Part shown: in pieces, positions 6,947 to 11,156 of the stretch
Numbering within the stretch: position 1 is the stretch's first letter
Layout: each line of letters opens with the position of its first letter
From: Armatimonadota bacterium
Lineage (GTDB): Bacteria; Armatimonadota; HRBIN16
Direction: 5' to 3'
Length of the DNA stretch: 11,156 bases
Assembly (NCBI GenBank): GCA_028275265.1
Contig: JAPWUZ010000062.1
Coordinates: 1-11,156 of the forward strand
Notes under the pieces: generated by a model
The model's input: the letters and a program-made list of their open reading frames with translations, nothing else
Told to the model about the DNA's origin: nothing
Database searches by the model: none
Program-made: the position numbers and the translations under genes

Positions 6947-7312
6947 ATGCGCACTCGCGACAAAGGGTTCACCCTGGTGGAAATCATGATTGTGGTGCTG
7001 ATTATCGGCATTCTGCTTGCCATCGCGGTGCCGAACTACGTGCAGGCGCGCGAGACCAGCCGGCGCAAGTCCTGCGTGGGCACGTTGCTCCGCATCGACA
7101 TCGCCAAACAGCAGTGGGCGATGGATAACAATAAGGAACCCAACGATACCCCCACATGGAACGACATCGTGGGACCGGACAAGTACATCAAAGGCAACCC
7201 CGCCACCTTCCCCACCAGCACCTGCCCTTCCGGCGGTAGCTACACGCTGAACGACGTCAGCACACCGCCGCAATGTTCGTTGGAAGCGACGGCAGGGCAC
7301 AAACTGTGGTAA
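6947..7312 (+). CDS. GspG-like major pseudopilin / type IV pilin, copy 2
   Basis: The 121-residue prepilin has a leader of only seven residues (MRTRDKG) and a cleavage site before FTLVEIM, with Glu12 as mature Glu5. It is nearly identical to copy 1 through the N-terminal helix and the ARETSR-KSC segment (mature residues about 1-36), then diverges while keeping QWAMDNNK, CPSGG-Y (93-99) and a C-terminal Cys110. It has Cys43, Cys93 and Cys110 but lacks the fourth cysteine of copy 1. An upstream in-frame ATG at 6842 would add 35 residues translated from the terminator. The ATG at 6947 follows GGAGGTGAT, an almost ideal Shine-Dalgarno, and gives the normal short leader. The next gene's Shine-Dalgarno overlaps this stop codon. 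Confidence 0.92.
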   Translation: MRTRDKGFTLVEIMIVVLIIGILLAIAVPNYVQARETSRRKSCVGTLLRIDIAKQQWAMDNNKEPNDTPTWNDIVGPDKYIKGNPATFPTSTCPSGGSYTLNDVSTPPQCSLEATAGHKLW

Positions 7313-7323
7313 GGAGGCACACC

Positions 7324-7767
7324 ATGCGTAGACGGCAATGTGCCTTTACCCTGGCGGAGGTGGTGCTTTCCATCTTCCTGCTGGGCGTGGTGGCGGTGGT
7401 ATTCGGTGCGCTGTTCCCCACCGGTCAGCGCCTCAGCGGCAGCGCAAAGTGGCGTGCGGCAGCGCTGGCACTGGCGGAACGGCGCATGGAAGCCATCAAG
7501 TTCATCGGCTACGGCAACCTGACGTACGACGGACTGCGGGCATACGGGCTGATCGACGCCAGTCCAAACACCTCTCCCTTCTCGTTTACCAACACCGACG
7601 ACGCGACACGCGAAAGCCCCGCGCGGATGCTTCCGAATGGACAGGGACAGATTGTGGTGGAGGATGTGGCGTGGGATGTGAAACGGGTGATTGTGCGGGT
7701 CAGCTGGCGTGAACTGAATGGAAGAACCAACCAGGTAGAGCTGCGCACGCTGGTGACTAATCTGTAA
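7324..7767 (+). CDS. Minor pseudopilin, GspI/PilV-like
   Basis: The 147-residue protein starts MRRRQCAFTLAEVVLSIFLLGVVAVVF, a class III leader followed by a hydrophobic helix with Glu12 as mature Glu5. The residue before the predicted cut is Ala7, not the usual Gly. The segment ALALAERRMEAIK (47-59) resembles the ALxLAxxxME pattern of GspI/PilV. It is predicted to join the pseudopilus tip complex. AAGGAGG at 7311-7317 precedes the ATG by 6 nt and overlaps the previous stop. An in-frame ATG at 7273 lies inside the preceding gene and would bury the leader, so it is rejected. GspH is an alternative subtype. Confidence 0.82.
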   Translation: MRRRQCAFTLAEVVLSIFLLGVVAVVFGALFPTGQRLSGSAKWRAAALALAERRMEAIKFIGYGNLTYDGLRAYGLIDASPNTSPFSFTNTDDATRESPARMLPNGQGQIVVEDVAWDVKRVIVRVSWRELNGRTNQVELRTLVTNL

Positions 7768-7773
7768 GCATCT

Positions 7774-7850
7774 TGTCATGCTGAGCAGGTCCTTGTCATG
7801 CTGAACGGAGTACAGCATCTCGGAGATTCTTCGCTTCGATCAGAATGACA
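7774..7850. repeat. Dispersed inverted-repeat element inside the pilin operon
   Basis: TGTCATGCTGA at 7794-7804 pairs with TCAGAATGACA at 7840-7850 (10 of 11 positions) and encloses an inner imperfect palindrome, AGCATCTC with GGAGATTCT (about 7815-7830). A second, partial copy of the left end (TTGTCATGCTGA) begins at 7774. This matches the style of TGTCATTCTGAGC... elements that I recall scattered through many environmental bacterial genomes. It fills most of the 137-bp gap between two pseudopilin genes and could form a hairpin in the transcript. Confidence 0.7.
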
Positions 7851-7904
7851 ATTATGCGGCTCAGAATGACGCCGAACGGCAGAAGGAAACAGGAGGACAT
7901 CCTG

Positions 7905-8423
7905 ATGGCAATCGTTACCTCCTCGTCAATCAAAAACCGTCGTGGCATCACGCTGGTGGAACTGCTCGTCGCGACCGGTGTGATGTTGATACTGCTGTTG
8001 GCGCTGATGCCCGTGCTGAGCACCTCGGCGCGGGCGTGGCATCGCAACTCGCAGGACACCATGCTCATGATGGATGCCACCCTTGCCATCCGTCGCATTA
8101 CCAGCGAGCTGCGCCGTGCCAGGTCGGTTACCGTTAGCGGCTCGAATACCTATGTGAGTTACGTCCTTCCGAACGGCGCCAACGGCTCTTTTGGGTTGAG
8201 TTACAACACGTTGAAATGGCATCCTGCAGAGGGCACAGCGGATACCGTCGACCTGCTGACCGGCGTCAGCAACACCGACCCTGAGACGGGGAACCCCTAC
8301 CCGCTGTTCGAGCGGGGAGCCAACGGACGCACCATCACCATACGCCTGTATGTCCAGCGTCAAACGCCGGCAGGCGTGCGTTACCAGAGGTTGCAGGAGC
8401 TGGTCGTTCTGCGCAACCAGTGA
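7905..8423 (+). CDS. Minor pseudopilin, GspJ/PilW-like
   Basis: The 172-residue protein has a 14-residue leader ending NRRG, followed by ITLVELLVATGVMLILLLALMPVL; the predicted cut is after Gly14 and Glu19 is mature Glu5. The helix is followed by a segment typical of GspJ/PilW (AWHRNSQDTMLMMDATLAIRRITSELRRA, about 44-72) and a beta-rich C-terminal domain. It should sit in the pseudopilus tip complex with the GspI- and GspK-like proteins. The ATG at 7905 has AGGAGG at 7891-7896 with an 8-nt spacer. An earlier in-frame ATG at 7845 lies in the repeat element and lacks such a site. The next gene starts 13 bp after the stop. Confidence 0.85.
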   Translation: MAIVTSSSIKNRRGITLVELLVATGVMLILLLALMPVLSTSARAWHRNSQDTMLMMDATLAIRRITSELRRARSVTVSGSNTYVSYVLPNGANGSFGLSYNTLKWHPAEGTADTVDLLTGVSNTDPETGNPYPLFERGANGRTITIRLYVQRQTPAGVRYQRLQELVVLRNQ

Positions 8424-8436
8424 GGGGGTGTGAGCG

Positions 8437-10233
8437 ATGAGAAAACGGACTCGTCAACGCTATCAACGGGCGACCGCGCTGATTACCGCGCTGTTGGTGT
8501 TGTTCATGTCGTTTGGTCTGGGTACCGCGCTGGTGAGCCTGAGCACCAGCGGTCTGCGTCATGTGGCACGCGAGGAGCAATCGCTGCGCACGCTGTACGC
8601 CGCAGAGGCGGGGCTGGAATACAAGAAGATGCAGGTCTGGAAACTGTTCAAGGTGGAGCAGAAATTCGACAGCTTCGTGCCCTGGGAACTGGCATCGCCC
8701 ACGAACCCGATGGAAACGGTCGGAGGCGATCTGGGAGATGGCTTGCGCTACTCCTGCGGCATCGTGGGACAGCGAATCAACAGCGACTTCAGCCGCGAGC
8801 TCACCTTCCGAGCGGTCGGCTGGCTGGATCAGGATAACGATGGTCAGCTGGATGCAGAAGAATACCGCACCGTGATTGAACAGACCATCGAGTTCACGCT
8901 GGAGCGTTCGCAGGTGTTTGACTACGCCTACTTCGCCAACAACTACGGATGGATGTATGGCTTTGGTGCGAACGACCTGATTGTCAACGGCGACATGCGC
9001 GCCAACGGTAACTTCGACTTCAGCGGGGGTACTCCCACCATCAACGGCAGTGTTTACGCCTGCGCCAACAATAAGCTGATTCCCCCGGCGGCGGGCTACG
9101 TGAACATCACCCCCACGCAGTGGAGCAACAGTTATTATAACAGCCAGAACAACCCGCGGGCGCGCCAGGCATACGACCCGACCCTTCACGGCGCGAAAGG
9201 CTCAGCAACCTACGAACAATGGCGCGACCTCATCTACGACCAGAACGCGAGTATCGTGAACAACCGCGTCTCCGGCGCGGTGGTCTCGGACGCGCGAGGT
9301 ACCAAAACCTACAGCGGCACCGTGCTTGACCCTACACCGAACAAGGAGCTGCCCCTGCCAGACCTGGACGACATCAGCCGCTACATCTCGCTATCTCAGA
9401 ACTATGTTGACCAGAGGCAGACCTTCGCCGACGGCACGCCGAACCCGAACTACGGGCAGGGAGCGTACGTGGAAGTGTGGGATACCAGTCAGAACCGGTA
9501 CGTGCGCCTCTCTACCAACGGCGTGGTAAACGGGTCTGGAGTGCTCATCGGCACAAGCGATAAACCGATTCGTATCCACGGACCTGTCACCTTCACCGGC
9601 GACGTGGTGATTAAAGGCTACGTGGAAGGACAGGGTACGCTGTACGCCGGACGCAACGTGCATATCGTGGGCAGTGTGAGCTACAAGAACCCGCCGGACT
9701 TTCGCGGCACCGACCCCACCGCCATCGAGCAGCAAAATGAGAAGAAAGACATCTTGGGTCTGGCGGCGCGGGGAAGCGTCATCATGGGGAATGTCAAAAG
9801 CTTCGGCTACTACCCGCTGTATTACATGAAACCGCCCTTCACCAAACCACGTTATGACGAGTATGGCAACCTGATACCTGCCTTCGATGCCACACAGGTA
9901 GACCAGTACGGCAGAAAGCGGTATCAGTCGCTGTATAGCGATGATTACATCGCGAGTATCGCGGAGAACATCAACCAGATCGACGCCATCCTGTTCACGA
10001 ACTTCGTGGGTGGGGGCAACATCGCCACAGGCGGCGGTGGGTGTACCATCAACGGCTCCATCATCTGCAAAGACGAGGCGATGGTACTGTATAGCCTGCC
10101 GTTGCGCCTGAATTACGACAACCGCATCCGGGACAGAGGTCCCGGTACGCGACCGCTTATCGATATCGATCTGCCCCGTGCTCCGAAGATGGTGCCCAAA
10201 CTGTGGCAGGTGCTTTCAGGAGGTGCAGGATGA
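8437..10233 (+). CDS. Large PilX/GspK-like pilus protein with EF-hand loop
   Basis: The 598-residue protein has a basic N-terminus (MRKRTRQRYQR) and one hydrophobic helix (about 13-38, ATALITALLVLFMSFGLGTA) followed by YAAEAGLEYKKMQ (54-66), the AEAGL pattern of PilX/GspK-type proteins. Like GspK it lacks the mature Glu5; the residue before a likely cut is Ala12. Residues 131-142 (DQDNDGQLDAEE) form a perfect EF-hand loop, with Asp at 1, 3 and 5, Gly at 6, Leu at 8 and Glu at 12, so calcium binding is likely. From about 183 to 420, and again at 525-545, short beta-strand-like repeats rich in Gly/Asn (VNGDMRANGNF, INGSVYA, VTFTGDVVIKG, INGSIICK) suggest a right-handed beta-helix. It may be the pilus tip or an adhesin. 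GGGGG lies upstream of the ATG. It is possibly related to DUF4900-type proteins; I am unsure. Confidence 0.75.
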   Translation: MRKRTRQRYQRATALITALLVLFMSFGLGTALVSLSTSGLRHVAREEQSLRTLYAAEAGLEYKKMQVWKLFKVEQKFDSFVPWELASPTNPMETVGGDLGDGLRYSCGIVGQRINSDFSRELTFRAVGWLDQDNDGQLDAEEYRTVIEQTIEFTLERSQVFDYAYFANNYGWMYGFGANDLIVNGDMRANGNFDFSGGTPTINGSVYACANNKLIPPAAGYVNITPTQWSNSYYNSQNNPRARQAYDPTLHGAKGSATYEQWRDLIYDQNASIVNNRVSGAVVSDARGTKTYSGTVLDPTPNKELPLPDLDDISRYISLSQNYVDQRQTFADGTPNPNYGQGAYVEVWDTSQNRYVRLSTNGVVNGSGVLIGTSDKPIRIHGPVTFTGDVVIKGYVEGQGTLYAGRNVHIVGSVSYKNPPDFRGTDPTAIEQQNEKKDILGLAARGSVIMGNVKSFGYYPLYYMKPPFTKPRYDEYGNLIPAFDATQVDQYGRKRYQSLYSDDYIASIAENINQIDAILFTNFVGGGNIATGGGGCTINGSIICKDEAMVLYSLPLRLNYDNRIRDRGPGTRPLIDIDLPRAPKMVPKLWQVLSGGAG

Positions 10234-10685
10234 TGAAAGCATGGCAAATCCTTATCGCGTGTGTGTGCGCAGGTCTATTGGTGGTACCCGCGCTGGGTAT
10301 CGGTTTCGACCAGCGCGGCGCGCAGGAGGCGGCTGGGCTGAGCCGCGAGTTCGACGATGCCACTCGCCTGAAGCAGCTACAGGAAGCCCCCGAGCTACCT
10401 CCTCCTCCGCTGGTCACCGTGCCCAAGCCGACACCCAGCCCAGAAACAGAGGCAAACGTCAACTCCGACCCTTCCGCCTTGCTGCAGACGAGTCAGCAGA
10501 TGTCTGCCGAGCAGGCAAGGCAGGCGCTTCAGCAAGCGGAACGCCAGCTGCAGAGGGAACGCCGGGGTGGCTTCTGGCATACCGCATGGCGATTTGCTTT
10601 GTGGAGCGGCATCGGCATGGTGATGGCATGGGGAGTTTGGAACTGGATGGTGCGTCGCGCCTCCGAAGGCTTGAGGAGTGTGTAA
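10230..10685 (+). CDS. Small bitopic membrane protein of unknown function in the pilus operon
   Basis: I do not recognise this 151-residue protein. It has an N-terminal signal peptide (about 1-23, ending VVPALG), then a Pro-rich stretch (53-73, with PPPP at 57-60), a predicted short coiled coil (about 90-113, EQARQALQQAERQLQRERR) and one strongly hydrophobic Trp-rich helix (about 120-142) before a basic end. This predicts a periplasmic/extracytoplasmic body anchored at the C-terminus, or a two-helix hairpin if the signal is not cleaved. The start overlaps the preceding stop as ATGA (10230-10233), with AGGAGG at 10219-10224, so it is translationally coupled to the large pilus protein. A role in its assembly or anchoring is inferred from that alone. 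It is the last gene before a terminator. Confidence 0.75.
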   Translation: MMKAWQILIACVCAGLLVVPALGIGFDQRGAQEAAGLSREFDDATRLKQLQEAPELPPPPLVTVPKPTPSPETEANVNSDPSALLQTSQQMSAEQARQALQQAERQLQRERRGGFWHTAWRFALWSGIGMVMAWGVWNWMVRRASEGLRSV

Positions 10686-10726
10686 AAAAAACGGGCGTGC
10701 TTCGCGCACGCCCCATCCTTTCATTG
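10684..10726. terminator. Bidirectional hairpin terminator at the end of the pilus operon
   Basis: An 8-bp perfect stem, GGGCGTGC (10693-10700) with GCACGCCC (10706-10713), surrounds the loop TTCGC. On the plus strand it is followed by a weak T-rich stretch (CATCCTTTCATT). On the minus strand the eight A residues at 10684-10691 become a strong U tract. It ends the pilus operon, and its minus-strand form is the stronger terminator. Confidence 0.8.
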
Positions 10727-10830
10727 AGATGCTGCTCGTGGTCCCTCTTGCTATTACGGTACCAGGAATGCTTAAACGTTTCAAGAGTTTAGACGCACAA
10801 ACACCGGAAAAGGTTCATTTTCGTAATCGG

Positions 10831-10859
10831 TTTACAGACCTGCCGAATTTGGGTATACT
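10831..10859 (+). promoter_or_regulatory. Sigma70-type promoter of the rhomboid gene
   Basis: TTTACA (10831-10836) and TATACT (10854-10859) are separated by exactly 17 bp, each matching consensus at five of six positions. The start of transcription would fall near 10866, leaving a leader of about 30 nt before the GTG start. The preceding part of the intergenic region (10727-10830) holds no gene; a small palindrome AAACGTTT lies at 10774-10781. Confidence 0.7.
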
Positions 10860-10895
10860 TGACTCAACAAACTGCGAGATGGATGGCTTGGTACC

Positions 10896-11156
10896 GTGAT
10901 ACCACTGGGTGATGAGAATCCGACACGTTCCTTTCCGATTGTGACCGTCGCGCTCATCGTCGTGAACGTGCTCGTTTTTCTGTACGATAAGTTAATCGGT
11001 TTCGGCGCGCCGGAAGCTCTCATCGAATACGCGATGATCCCCTGCACCATTTCCGGACAGTGCGAGTACCAGGTACCACCGATTACGCCCCACTGGCTGA
11101 CCATTTTCACCTCAATGTTCTTACATGCCGGTATCCTGCATCTCGGCGGGAACATG
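10896..11156 (+). CDS. Rhomboid-family intramembrane serine protease (5' part, runs off the edge)
   Basis: The visible 87 codons begin with a GTG and read MIPLGDENPTRSFPIVTVALIV and onward, a very typical rhomboid N-terminus, with a first transmembrane helix at about 13-30. A polar loop (31-68) with Cys50 and Cys56 follows. Then comes FTSMFLHAGILHLGGNM at 71-87. His77, His82 and Asn86 fit the HxxxxHxxxN pattern of helix 2, corresponding to His145, His150 and Asn154 of E. coli GlpG, which form the oxyanion site. The catalytic GxSG and the later His lie beyond the window, so activity cannot be judged. The GTG is chosen because no ATG precedes it in frame before the stop at 10860. The ribosome site (GAGATGG) is weak. 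It is a separate transcription unit with its own promoter. Confidence 0.9.
   Translation, partial: MIPLGDENPTRSFPIVTVALIVVNVLVFLYDKLIGFGAPEALIEYAMIPCTISGQCEYQVPPITPHWLTIFTSMFLHAGILHLGGNM

Noticed and set aside
8335..9189. Minus-strand open frame of 284 codons
   Set aside because: It is antisense to the GspJ-like and PilX-like genes, has no ribosome site or recognisable domain, and is Val/His/Arg-rich as expected from a shadow frame.
10678..10899. Small plus-strand frame after the pilus operon
   Set aside because: It begins inside the last codons of the preceding gene, crosses the terminator and promoter, and lacks a ribosome site.

Overview
The window has a G+C-rich, compact bacterial layout. 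The pseudopilins (very short leader, FTLVE start, conserved CPSGG-Y near the C-terminus), the DUF4380-like gene and the style of the dispersed repeats resemble what I know from Armatimonadota and related environmental, often thermophilic, lineages. That assignment is an inference from protein style only, because no rRNA or marker gene is present.

Left part (1-2351). The first ten codons of a leftward gene lie at the edge and diverge from a rightward pair: a beta-class amino-methyltransferase for DNA (161-952) and a 14-helix DHA2-type MFS exporter (987-2351). No restriction endonuclease is visible beside the methyltransferase, so it is an orphan as far as this window shows.

Middle part, minus strand (2339-6066). 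A nickel/cobalt ECF-type importer is encoded as two overlapping genes. One is a fusion of the substrate-binding protein CbiM/NikM (with its PDGLE-like extension) to the transmembrane coupling protein CbiQ/NikQ (3147-5075). The other is the ATPase CbiO/NikO (2339-3157), which ends in a tail with 11 His in 24 residues. The metal-ligand positions known from NikM (Met1, His2, His67) are all present. Upstream lies a DUF4380-like gene (5149-6066), probably with a galactose-mutarotase-type sugar-binding fold. The metal-importer ATPase and the MFS gene converge with a 13-bp overlap.

Repeat region (6152-6390). Between the DUF4380-like gene and the pilin operon sits an array of four G+C-rich hairpins at about 49-50 bp spacing, with one more 14-nt scrap of the same family, inverted, on the other side of the DUF4380-like gene (5119-5132).

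Right part (6470-10685). This is a pseudopilin / type IV pilus-like operon: two GspG-like major pseudopilins that look like a tandem duplication, separated by a rho-independent terminator; a GspI/PilV-like and a GspJ/PilW-like minor pseudopilin, separated by a dispersed inverted-repeat element; a large 598-residue PilX/GspK-like protein with a perfect EF-hand loop and a repeat-like beta-rich body; and a small bitopic membrane protein of unknown function, translationally coupled to it. The likely job is a cell-surface fibre or a type II secretion-like pseudopilus, with the large protein near the tip. No assembly ATPase, platform protein, prepilin peptidase or secretin is in the window.

Right edge. 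After a hairpin terminator, a separate sigma70-type promoter (TTTACA, 17 bp, TATACT) drives a rhomboid-family intramembrane protease that runs off the end at an in-frame codon.
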